64,000 bases of DNA, taken from contig OY783205.1 in NCBI GenBank assembly GCA_963678705.1, positions 28,635,034 to 28,699,033 on the forward strand. Reading direction: 5' to 3'. Below the pieces are notes generated by a model. It was not told where the DNA came from. It saw nothing but the letters and a program-made list of their open reading frames with translations, and made no database searches. Positions 26,701 through 37,680 of this stretch are shown piece after piece (the first letter of the stretch is position 1; every line of letters starts with the position of its first letter). Position numbers and translations under genes: made by a program. Source of the stretch: Panorpa germanica. Its lineage: Eukaryota > Arthropoda > Insecta > Mecoptera > Panorpidae.

Positions 26701-29447
26701 AGTTTGAATATTATTGGGTAGTGTCCATAGTCGTAAATTCTATAAACGTGTTCTGTATATTCGTCTAACATTATGAATTATTTCAATGTTACAGCCTAGC
26801 ATCAAGTATCAATGCACTCAGCAACTGTGTCGTTTGCTAAATTGATAAGAACAAGTCTGTATCTTTTGTAATAGAGTGTATTATGTCGGCTGTACTCATA
26901 GTTTCCAAAGTTGCAAAGTTAGTTAAGAAGCCCTGGTAAAGAGAAGTGACAAAAATCGTTGGTATACTCGTATATAGTCGTTGGTATAGTTTGTCGAATA
27001 AATATACGAAACTCTACGAATAATAAATAAAAATTTAAAATGAGTTCAGTGGTTTTAAAGGTAACATGAATTTAAATTAAGTGTTTCATTTTACTTTTCG
27101 TTTTGTTTTAAATTATTTGGTAAATAAATATAGTTGTTATGTTAATTGTTAATTTATCTACATTAGTAATTTGTAAGATTATACATATATTAGCCGGTTA
27201 TTTTGAAAGTGGGATAAGTCTATTTTTAAAAATAATGATAGTATAGCCCAAATCACGATAGTTCGGAGGCGACTTATACTTAAAAGAGGTTATAAGAGCG
27301 GTATAAATCTATAATACGATAATGAATTTTATTTTATTTCTTTCTATATACATTGTAGAAAAATAAGTGAGTCAATGCTTTTTAGTTATATCGGCAGTTT
27401 ATACCCCACAACTTGTTTTAAGTATGAGTCGCGGCCGAACTCTCGTAATTTGAACTATAGGTCCAGTACTTGGCATAAAACGTACATTAAAAGTATTCAT
27501 TTAAAATTATTTACAAAGAAATATCATCAATGATTGAATCAAAGGTTTTCAAATTCAAAACTGAATACCTGTTTCTATCTTAAATCGAATCAGAATTTAC
27601 AGAATCCCTATGATCCAATGTTTCACGACTACTGGAGTGAGTGAATGAAAAACTGGCTGGGAAATAGGCAGGTGATTACAATTCCGAAGTTAATGGAATA
27701 AGTTAATTGGGCGTAAAATGGTTCAAATTAAATTAAGAGCACGGGGAGATAAATACTTCATTTTCTTCATGAAGAACATTTACGATACGTTCACAGTCTA
27801 AGTGTTCGTTCAGAAAATTTAATATTAGGTAAATGTTATTAGAATTTCGAATTTGAAAATGTAAACCAAATATTGTTTTAATAACTAAAAAACAATACAG
27901 CGTATGAGTATAATATCATATAGTTCAATAATATTATTAGACAATTCTGTTAATTGTTAAAAAAAATATGTAGAATATGCTTGAATATGATTAGATTTGC
28001 AGTTGCGATTGACGCCAGGCTGTTGTGTCGTCGAATTTAATTTCCAAACCAGCGCTATATTTTCTGAGTTTGGTTGTTATCAAATTACGGTCACATAATC
28101 AAAAAAATATATATTATACAGCACGGTAGTTCACATACATGAGGCCACGACACCATAAATAATGCCAACATATTAAGATATTGTCAGTGGTCGTAATTTT
28201 AGGGTGATACGTATAATGAGGCTACGATTGGTGATAGGACTCAGCTTTCTAAATAGACTGACGTTAAACAAATTAAATAAATGATTCATAAGTTATAAGT
28301 ACCCAGTAAACAATTTGGTGACGTGCCCTATTTAGTGACGTTTCTATCACTATTACACTTCAATTATAGTTCGCATCAACTTTATCTTCATTTGTATTCC
28401 GACAGGTGGAGTAATTTCGCCATTTTTAGCCGATAAAGTAGACATTTTATATGAAAAAAATGTGAGAAACTGAACTATAAATGAACTCTTTAATGACAAA
28501 AAAATCATGACGCATCTTCAATATGATGTCAAAGTGACTCCAAAATGTTTACTGGGAGATATTACGAAAATATTGAATTCTGCCACCTATTTTAATTTTA
28601 GTAAATCATAAAACCCATTTTTATGAAAAATGTTTTTCGTTTCCAGATTTATGTGAGTAAAGCTACATTAGTTCCGTATAAATTTAGCTAATGAGGTACA
28701 GTGTACCAAGTGTAAAGTTCTTGTAATAATAAGAGCTCTTGTTGCACAGTACGGAACCAATAGTTCTCTCTCTCTCTCTGTCTTTGTCACTTCCTCTCTT
28801 TGTGAAAAAGCTTCTGATGTGCCGCGCTCATCTAGAAGTTGGACATAAAGCTCAAGTACACTGCAGCATAGAAGACATAAAATAAATAGCAAGAGCTTAA
28901 ATTAGTTAGATACAGTAAATTTATGACCGTACATTTATGGACCCGTCTTAATGCTGGGGGGCGGTATTTATTTATGCCGCGACTGTTCTTGAAATTAATC
29001 TTTTAAAAGCACAGTTCGAGATAATTTTTACATTTGGGGGACGCTACTTATTAGTATAAAGTTAAGTAAAAGGATAAATTTTTAATTCCATAACTCACCC
29101 GTGTCCATTTTTTGATCTGTTGTCGCCCCGCACCTCTCATTCTTCGTCGACGTAGTATTTATCATGTACCCTAAAACCATTCCAACAGCCAATAAGATAA
29201 TGGCCCCACTAACAAGCAACACTTTCCGTCTTTTTGGAGACTTTTTGATATACTCTGTTGATTCTAATGCAGTGTGAGCTTGAGAGGTCGGCCCAAAATG
29301 AACCACCGTGGCCCTCGGTTCTTCAAGGAGGACACTCGATGTCTCATCCGAGCCGCCGTTCTCTGTAGGAGTCCGCAAGAAACCATTGTTTGACCTGGAG
29401 CTCTTAGGATTGGTTTTCACTCGATTTTCAGTTATCGGGGAAGGCAT
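20705..29447 (-). CDS. Neprilysin-like zinc metallopeptidase (M13 family)
   Basis: Twelve exons: 29447-29099, 24597-24544, 24469-24224, 24149-23944, 23782-23603, 22528-22314, 22204-21988, 21928-21746, 21666-21504, 21432-21313, 21244-21048, 20977-20705, giving 800 aa with all phases matching. This is a type II membrane ectopeptidase that cleaves small peptides outside the cell. There is a cytosolic tail of about 75 residues, one membrane helix (about 76-96, [20 protein letters not shown]), then an ectodomain starting with Cys pairs and [18 protein letters not shown] is at 594-597 (substrate backbone contact), the zinc site HEITH at 635-639, and ENIAD at 697-701 supplies the third zinc ligand. 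The C-terminal CSVW matches the CxxW end typical of neprilysins. All catalytic residues are intact. Which insect Nep paralogue it is cannot be decided here. Confidence 0.93.
25473..25712 (+). mobile_element. MITE family 1 (CCCAGTAAACA ends), copy 1
   Basis: About 240 bp, with ends CCCAGTAAACATTTTGGA and the complement CATTTAGTGAAG-type right arm ending TTTACTGGG. The interior shared with the other copies includes ATGAAGATAAAGTTGATGCG. Open frames inside are not conserved between copies and are not genes. Confidence 0.75.
26993..27460 (-). repeat. Duplicated 0.47-kb segment carrying a nested MITE family 2
   Basis: The segment starting GTCGAATAAATATACG is nearly identical to 55,590-56,052. In both places about 250 bp of common sequence is followed by an inverted MITE family 2 copy (27,243-27,460 here). 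The shared flank plus MITE shows that the composite, not just the MITE, was copied. Confidence 0.75.
28302..28556 (-). mobile_element. MITE family 1, copy 2
   Basis: 255 bp, with inverted ends CCCAGTAAACAATTTGGTG and its complement TTTACTGGG, in the opposite orientation to copies 1 and 3. Non-coding. Confidence 0.8.
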
Positions 29448-29760
29448 TTTGGAACATGTATTTAATTAATTATGTTTATTACTTTAGTTAAGTCACTAAT
29501 TGTTTTTAAATTGTCACTAAATCTTAACCAGACTTATATTTATTATTAATTTATTTATAAATATTACATTATTAATTTTTTGTTTCATTATTTTAATATT
29601 AGAGATACAAAAGTGTTCTGGAAAATAGCTGTTGTCTATTAAAGAATTCTTTACTTCAGCAGCTAGGCGGTCATGCGGTCTTTAAGGTGATGAATGCGAC
29701 CCAGCATTCTCGTGCGCTTAAATTAGTTTTAGTTTAATTAATTATTTAAAAGTTTTATGT
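29448..29760 (-). promoter_or_regulatory. Likely 5' UTR and promoter of the neprilysin gene
   Basis: Upstream of the start ATG. A GC-richer patch (about 29,655-29,715, with GGCGGTCATGCGG and CTCGTGCGC) stands out from AT-rich surroundings and is the likeliest core promoter. Positional inference only; an upstream untranslated exon is possible. Confidence 0.25.
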
Positions 29761-32700
29761 AATGTTAACAACAATATTTTATTACGCAGTATTTCTGTAT
29801 ATCGCCTGTAAAGAAAAAAACAGTAACTGTTATATTGCAATATAGAAAATTCCACATGGAAAGTTTTTATCAAAAATATTTTAATTCTAATTTTATTTAA
29901 TTACAAAGTAGAACATAGTAGAAACATAGATTTGTTTGCGTAGAATCTTGATTATGTTTTTGATATTCTGAAAAAATTAAATATTTTGAGAAAAAGTCCT
30001 TTAAGCTCCAAAGCTACCGATATATACGTCGCTCTGCGTCGGGATGTAGTGTTAGTATACTATATATATATATTGTGAGGTATGTTGGTATGTATAAAAC
30101 TATGGCAGCATAAGAGGAACTCACTTTATAGCTCAATAAAGTTCATAAATAATTCATAGCTATTTAATTTGTACATTCCACAGGATACAGGCTGAACAGG
30201 CTGAAACAGGTCAGGGGTCATATCGATTATGTGTGAATTATTTTATCGCCTACTTTAAAAACCATTTATGTGCAGAGTAGGGTATTAAAATATTTAAATG
30301 AAGCAGGGAAACACTTGGGAAAAGCATGAAAAACACTCGGTTTGGTGAAATGGGATCACTGAATTTTATTCATTCTTTTAGCGTCGAGTATAATGGAGGC
30401 AGATAGTGAACGATTCGATTCCACTCGAAACTTAATCAAGGAACAAGTCCCTCGCATAATTAACCCATTATCTTTTCTTAATGACAGCACTTATTTCCTA
30501 TTTGTCACTTTAATAGTATATTTAGTCATGCCTAATGTCAAAACGACACTCAATTATAGATATCAATTAATTAGCCATAATTTAGAGATAAAATAGAAAC
30601 CAGTTTATACGAGTACATTATCATCTAAAAACTTCACTCTTAAGGTAGTTGTTGCGCTGTAAACATATAATTGAATATCATTTTAAAAAAAAAAATTCAA
30701 AATTTTATTTGGGGGCAGTTTTTGCCGAGAGTAAAAATTGTTCTAGAAAGTTGAAGTTTTGTATATAAACTAACCTTCGTAACTTATTTACGAATCAAAA
30801 AGAAAATCCCAAATTTTGAAAAAAAAGTTGGTCAAATAACGTATAAATTTAAAATATTTTTTATTTTGATAAAAAGAAATTAATTTTTAATTCAGTTTAT
30901 ATGAAAAATTATTCATTGTTATATGTAAAATTAATATAGAACGAGTAAAATATTTCAATTTAAAAATGGAATTAAAATTTGAAATGAAATTCAATTCACA
31001 CACAAAAGATAGTCGTCGCTTGCGACGGGGATAAACTCTAGTACATAATAAAGTAGAAGCTTGCTCTCATAATAAAAGTTTGCTAATGTGAAACAACGAC
31101 GTAATCTGTATTAGTGCGAATACAGCCTTACCTTTATTTTGGTTCTATCGTACAAAGCGATAATTCTATCAACGGCGGTAAGATCAAAAACATCTACGAT
31201 TATTAATAGCACTATCTGATAACAATTGCTCGCACTTGTCTTGACAATGATCATCATTTGTAACTGATAAGTAAATGTCGACTTATTTCCACAAACAAAA
31301 GATTATAAGAAAACTTTGAATTACTTACAGACACAATCAGATCAGATCGGTGAACATTTGATGCTTATTACAACTTTAGATTGTATTATCTATATTAAAG
31401 GAACATGATATGCACATCTGTTTGTTATTATATCGTTTTACAATAGCATTAGAAGAGCTGCAAGCTATAACAAATATTAGGGGATATATCACCAAGAGAT
31501 CACCAAATTACTGTTTTCTTTAAATGTATAGATGATGTATCTACTTAATCAGTTATCATTATGTTTATTATTATTCTAAGTGCGTCTGTATATGAACAAC
31601 TGTCTATTAATATAATTAAAAACACAAGCACCGTGTAAAAAACATGGCTATTCTAATTGTGATTTAAATGAAACGCACCTTTTGTCAATAGACATTTTTC
31701 ACGTCTCATAAACTCGCCCTCATTATTCTGGTCCGAAACGTATTTAGGTCAGTTGCCTCGTTTTATGAAAAAGTATTTCCATTTGGGGTATTAAAAATAG
31801 GAACAAGTATAAATTATTCATTCGTATCGATGTCAAATTGTAAGAAGAAAATCTTTTAATTTAAAACGAGCTTTCAAAATGTCACCAACCAGATTTTTTA
31901 TTTGTTTAAATTCTCGACTTCTACTTTTTCGTGTTACAGCTGTCTGTTCTGGCGCAACATATTGAAAGTTTACGTACAAAAAAGCTCTAAAAAGCTGCTA
32001 TTAAAAAACCATTATCTATTGAATGACAGCAACAGTTTACATCCTTTGATACTGAAAGCTTAGCCTTTTATATTATTAAAAGCTCTTATAGCAAACAGCT
32101 TTAAGAGCTTTTATTTTAAGGGTATATATTTTTTATTAAACAATAAGAAAACAACTTCTGTCAAACTGCCAACTTGATAATAATTTAAACAACTTACAGT
32201 TTACTAGGAAGTTATTATTTAATTTAGAGCTTTCAAATAATATGTTCGGACGTGAAATATGAGGGGGGATTTAATATTTAAAAGTTTTTTTTGCAAATAT
32301 TTGTATCCCTTTGAATAATTTATCAGTGGAAAACTTTTCCCGGTGAAGCCACGAACGGAAATGTGCTCGACATATTTCCAAACATTTATGGATTTTTCTA
32401 TCTACGTCTAGTATTTTTATTTTGTATCTCACGTATAAATTAATGTGACACACTATTTTGAAAGTGGGGTAAGTCATACTCAGGACTGACCTGTGTGCAT
32501 ATTGTGCAAAATATTTAATAATAATCAATTCAGAAAAATTTGGCAGGGGGATTTATAGACAAGAGTGCCACCTAGCTTTTTTATACTCCAAATAACATAA
32601 AAATGGACTTAGTTCACTTTCATACTAAACGGCTCATACTATAATTATATTTTATAAACATAAAATTTTAATGGCATATAGATTTTTCAACTAATATAAT

Positions 32701-33256
32701 TTAATATGATATAAAAAATATTTTTAAAAGCATGAGAATCGTAAATATTTAATATTCGGTAGATAGACGGGTTAAATAGAAATATCAAAATAAATTCAGC
32801 TTTTTTCTAGTCTATATTTCTCAAAGCTACTTAGCAACGCGTAATAGTTATACCCCAAAGGCCCCCTTAATTCAAATTTTAACACACTTTCTACAGTAAT
32901 AAGAATAATTTGCGGGCCCCTGTTGGTAATGAACTTTTTTTCCCTACATTAATTTCGCTATCTACATTAATGCATCTAATTTAAACATTTCCTAGCGCTT
33001 CACCCCTTTGCAAAGCGACGTATATATATAATATTTAAAGATTTATTTTTACACAACTGAAAAACTGAAAATGAAATCATTCTACATTTACCTTTTTTCT
33101 AATACTTATATTAAAATGACTTATTGACCTAAGAAGCATTCAACAACCAAGGTCGTATGACCTAATACTTAGAGATATGTAAAAACAATAAAAACAAATT
33201 TTATTAAAATTTAGAAACGACCTCTGACCAGCGAAAATGCACGTGATTGTATTAAC

Positions 33257-33391
33257 CAGTGCCGGACTATCGGACATACGACTATCTTATTACCAGGAGT
33301 CTGAATGTTTTAAAAATTAATTGATTTAATAGTATTTAGAATTTAAAACAAGAAGTTTGCGGCCCATCAAACATTTGATTCGGCACTGGAT
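33257..33391. mobile_element. Short MITE with CCAGTGCCG/CGGCACTGG ends
   Basis: About 135 bp bounded by inverted CCAGTGCCG and CGGCACTGG around an AT-rich centre. A related right-hand end (CATTTGATTCAGCACTG) occurs near 39,475-39,492. Non-coding. Confidence 0.6.
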
Positions 33392-33686
33392 GGCCTAATA
33401 AATGTATTCTAATTTATGTTAATAATTAAATTGAAACCCCGAGTCACAAGACAGCATCAAAAGTATTAGAAACAAGTTTTGATAGCGATTGTGATAGCGA
33501 TAGCGATTCTATGATTTGTACAGTCCTTTTGAAAACTTCTAGATCACTATTACTCTCAATCAAATGTAAATCAAGTTCATTTTGAGTTTTAACATATAAT
33601 TTCGTATCAAGTACGTTTAAAGTACGTAACTATTTTTACCGATAGACATTTAATAGAAGAACATTATTATATTAGACGTTTTAATA

Positions 33687-33939
33687 CCCAGTAAACATTT
33701 TGGATCACTTTGACATCATATTGAAGATGCGTCATGATTTCTTTGTCATAAAAGAGTTCATTTATAGTTCAGTTTCTCACATTTTTTCATATAAAATGTC
33801 TACTTTATTGGCTACAGATGGCGAAATTACTCCACCTGTCGGAATGCAAATGAAGATAAAGTTGATGCGAACTATAATTGAAGTGAAATAGTGAGAGAAA
33901 CGTCGCTAAATAGGACACTTCACCAAATTGTTTACTGGG
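33687..33939 (+). mobile_element. MITE family 1, copy 3, with TA target duplication
   Basis: 253 bp, CCCAGTAAACATTTTGGA to CCAAATTGTTTACTGGG, flanked on both sides by TA. A TA duplication fits Tc1/mariner-type integration, but the other copies do not preserve it clearly. Contains a 63-codon frame that is not conserved in the other copies. Confidence 0.8.
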
Positions 33940-35499
33940 TATAAGTCGTATATTCAAAATTTATTTAATAATAATTAGTAACACAGTTAATTGTTATGTT
34001 ATCTAAATATAACGTTCAGTGACCTACTTTATAGACTATTAGAATTACAAAGTTACCGTTTCTTAGATTAATCCAAAACCATCCGATGACCTTTTTTAAG
34101 ATTAGTAGAATTATAATAACAAAGTATTTCGGACAAAAAACAAATCTTTATTATTAGAAAATTACTATCCTCTAAACATAAAACATAAAAACATGTATTA
34201 TTTAACTATATATATTTTACATAACGTTTGTTTCATTATTTACCGAAGTTTAACGTACATTATCAGCAAATTAAAAGCAAAACTATCTTGCTAATATATA
34301 AATTTAATATGTAACATTAAATAAACTAATCTTAAAAACATTATTACCGTTAGAAAATGTAAATTTACATCGCAAGATAACTTTTGTTATGTAATATTAC
34401 ATTATATTAACTGGAAAATGTATCTAAAAGGTAAACTTTTTATATTAAGCAAACATTACTTATACAAAGTGTGTTTAGCGGGTAAGCTGCGTTTGTAAAA
34501 TGTAAAGTAAAATGTTACATCTACTTCAGTTTACATGTAGCAATGTAAGTATTTAATAACGTACATGTTATGTATATTTTATATAAGAAATATTATAAAT
34601 TGTATTGTGTTTAACGGTTATAAAATAAAAACGTAATATTTACCACCCCTGTCCCTGTTACTGTTGAACTTTAATGTTTAAATTAAAAACTTGAAGCTTA
34701 ACTTTATAATCGAATCTTTAACACGATATAGAAACTGAAACATGTACGTACAGTGTACGAAATAACAAACGTAAATAGAGAGTGTTCGTATCGTATTCGT
34801 ACTCGAATCGTACTCGTATCGTATCGCTCATTATCAGATAAACATAGAAACATTAAGCAATGTTAAAAACATGTGAAAATAAATGGACAACACAACAAAC
34901 AAATCAAGGTAAACCATTATAGCCGTAATCAGGTGAACCGGTCAGGTATACAATACTACGAGTACAAGAATCAATGAATCAATAAAAAGACATGTTTACC
35001 ATTCACAAATCCGATTCGAAAGTCAATCAACATATAATTTATGATTTTATATTATTTTATTCCGTTAAGAATATTATCATTTTACTTGACTTTTTTTTTA
35101 TTTAAATTCGTGTTTATTTTAATTGCAACCGTTTTTTCGAATCACTGCCTTCTTTCACACCCGACTAACGACAGGTTAGATGAGGACTGACTTTATTTGC
35201 AGTTTATATTTCTGTTTTACTCTGTATTCAGTATTCATCCCCTCCAGAAAGTCAAATAATGGGTGTTCTGTAATATTCATACCTTATCTACCTATAATTA
35301 CTTTTGCTCATAACCATTTTGGGTTATAAAACACGGTAAATGAATTAATTTAGATGTTATATTCATTTTACAAAATTGTACCATTTATTGATAGCGCTGG
35401 ATATCAGAACCCCTAATGTCAAATTATTTTTTATTATCAAAAAATCTAACCTAAAAAATGATTTCACAATCTCATTGAATATTGTATATATTTGTCAGT

Positions 35500-35662
35500 C
35501 ACGACCTAAATATATTTTGTCATCTCTCAGTTGGTTACAAATGGCGAAACCATTCCACCTGTCGGAATACAAATGAAGATAAAGTTGATGCGAACTATAA
35601 TTGAAGTGTAATAGTGATAGAAACGTCACAAAACAGGACACTTCATGAAATTGTTTACTGGG
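35500..35662 (+). mobile_element. MITE family 1, 5'-truncated copy 4
   Basis: Only the right half is present, including AATGAAGATAAAGTTGATGC and the terminal TTTACTGGG. The left boundary fades at about 35,500. Confidence 0.65.
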
Positions 35663-36061
35663 GGGTGTTCGAGGCTATCTCGGCAAAGCTGAAGACAAAA
35701 TATGTCCTTGTTAGATTTACTCGTATTATGTAAAAACATCTACAACAGTGACGTCGTACGATGACGTAGTATTTCTTCTTGTGATATTCTATACATTCTT
35801 TTCTCGAGCCGAAGTTTTAGACCTATTGTGATCCTAAAAGGGATCTATACTCCTCTTTTCATACTAAATAAAGTAAAGTAAACCTCGTCTCACCCTAAAC
35901 ATTATTATATGACCCTACCTTAGTCATAAACAAAATCATGATCCTATCGTCTTATGTAATTTAAACTCTGTACACCTTTTTTTAACTGAAGATGGTCAAA
36001 AGGAATTTCTCAATGCCTCCTATGGGTGTAAGAAATAGATTCTACTGTTGAGGGATGAATA

Positions 36062-36232
36062 TGAAATAACGAGTTAGAGAGAGATGCAATAATGAGTTAG
36101 AGAGAGATAGATAGAGAGATGCAATAATGAGTTAGAGAGAAATAGATAGATGAAATAATGAGTTAGAGAGAAATAGATAGATGAAATAATGAGTTAGAGA
36201 GAAATAGATAGATGCAATAATGAGTTAGATTC
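36062..36232 (+). repeat. Minisatellite of GAGTTAGAGAGA-type units
   Basis: Tandem units of about 30-43 bp, each starting with ATAATGAGTTAGAGAGA and followed by AATAGATAGATG-type sequence, at least five copies with small length differences between units. Confidence 0.8.
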
Positions 36233-36334
36233 TAATTAGAATATAAGTTTAGAGATACAACCTATTTCTAACGTTAGATGCTATTCGCTATTCACAAATA
36301 CCTTGTCGTATCATTTCGTTATTGTCTTTTACTA

Positions 36335-36500
36335 TCGTATAGCGGCGCTCGTATAACGTCGGTACGGGACCGAGCATCGGGACGCGAACTCTTGTTTCGC
36401 TACAATATTCGTATAACGCCGTTGAGATGTAAGTAGTCCGCTACGCTACAGCAGCTACAACTGCTACGACTGCTACACAACCGTAGCACGCATGAGTATA
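36335..36500. other. CpG-rich patch in gene desert
   Basis: Contains GCGGCGCTCGTATAACG, a second CGTATAACGCCG, and a run of CTACG/GCTAC repeats. It stands out clearly from flanking AT-rich DNA. It could be a promoter or unidentified exon; no open frame with splice sites was found. Confidence 0.3.
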
Positions 36501-37134
36501 CTATAAAATGGAAGGTTTAAACAGATAATATACACACCAAATGAAAACTATGTATGTTATTTTGTGATTAAGATTTTAACACATTCATTTACTAAGCAGC
36601 GTTGTAGTTCACAAAAAGGTATTACTACATAATATACCAAGTTATAACAAAAAGAAGATTTGAAGTGTTTATTCAAGCTATATCAAATATTTACTAGATA
36701 GAAACGAAAGTTTTAAAATAGATTTACTGTTGATTCATTTCTGCGTGTAACCACCTTCTGTACAAGTAGTTTTCCATCGACGCTCGGAGTATTCCGTTGT
36801 GAGGCACTTACGAATTTCATAAATAAACAACAAGTAGAATGGAGAAACACTCTTAAAGTTGTTCGCTACAAAATTGCAACAATTTAAACACATTTGTGTC
36901 AACAATCGATCTTTCAAATGACCCAGTTGGTTTTTCACTACGCAATGTAGTTATTTTTTTGTTCATTGTTTTTAAGAAATGTATGTACTATTGTTTAAAA
37001 TATACATCGTTGGAATGGGGAATGTAGAATCTAAACTTTCCATTTAAAAAACTCGACGGTTCATTTCAAACGCATAATTCGAGAAAGCATATAATTCGAA
37101 TAACTAAGTTATTTCCATAATCAATATATTAACA

Positions 37135-37680
37135 ATTAGAAAAGACATTTTTTTTCTTTAATTATTAAAGGATTCAACGTTGGACAACATTCCAACTGCA
37201 TGTGACATCACAGTCGCTAGTTGCTATCTCTTTTATACAACAGAGCGTAAAAAAAAAAGCATATTCAAGAGCTCTGGCAAGTTTACAGGTTACCAACCTT
37301 ACAGCTCATAAATCTCTGCTATATGTATTTAAATATCAAAATATCAAATATTACTTACAACTATTTCAAGGAACAATAAAATTCTAATATTATGTCTGCC
37401 GTAACAGGATTAAATAAAATACAAAACTTATTATTCTTTGACTTGACTTGATTATTTCGACCACCAACAGCTACAAAACATTACCGCAGCACTGAACTAC
37501 TCAACAAATAACTGATGTTAAAATGCTGGCAAATATGGCCGACCATTTCTAGCGCTAAAACTACAATTCAAATTTTTAATTGCTATATCTCCGTCAACAT
37601 TTAGGTATTTAATAAAATTGATACGCCAATACACATTTATTAATATCAATTTTAATAAAAAATGAGGACACAAACCCATT
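37135..37680 (-). mobile_element. MITE family 3, partial copy
   Basis: Reverse-oriented relative of 1017-1585, ending AGGACACAAACCCATT at 37,680. The other terminal repeat is missing or too diverged to see. Confidence 0.65.

Larger units (their letters stand above)
24598..29098 (-). other. Neprilysin intron 1, MITE-rich
   Basis: A 4.5-kb intron, far longer than the gene's other introns, accounted for partly by MITE insertions at 25,473-25,712, 26,993-27,460 and 28,302-28,556. Also present: a 9-bp tandem repeat (TTTGCTGGA three times, near 26,481-26,510) and a CT-rich run near 28,765-28,785. No coding exon is recognised inside. Confidence 0.7.

Noticed and set aside
33700-33891. 63-codon frame inside MITE family 1
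   Set aside because: The frame is not preserved in the other three copies; it is a by-product of a non-autonomous element.
36062-36232. CRISPR-like regular repeats
   Set aside because: Head-to-tail minisatellite with no unique spacers, in an animal genome.
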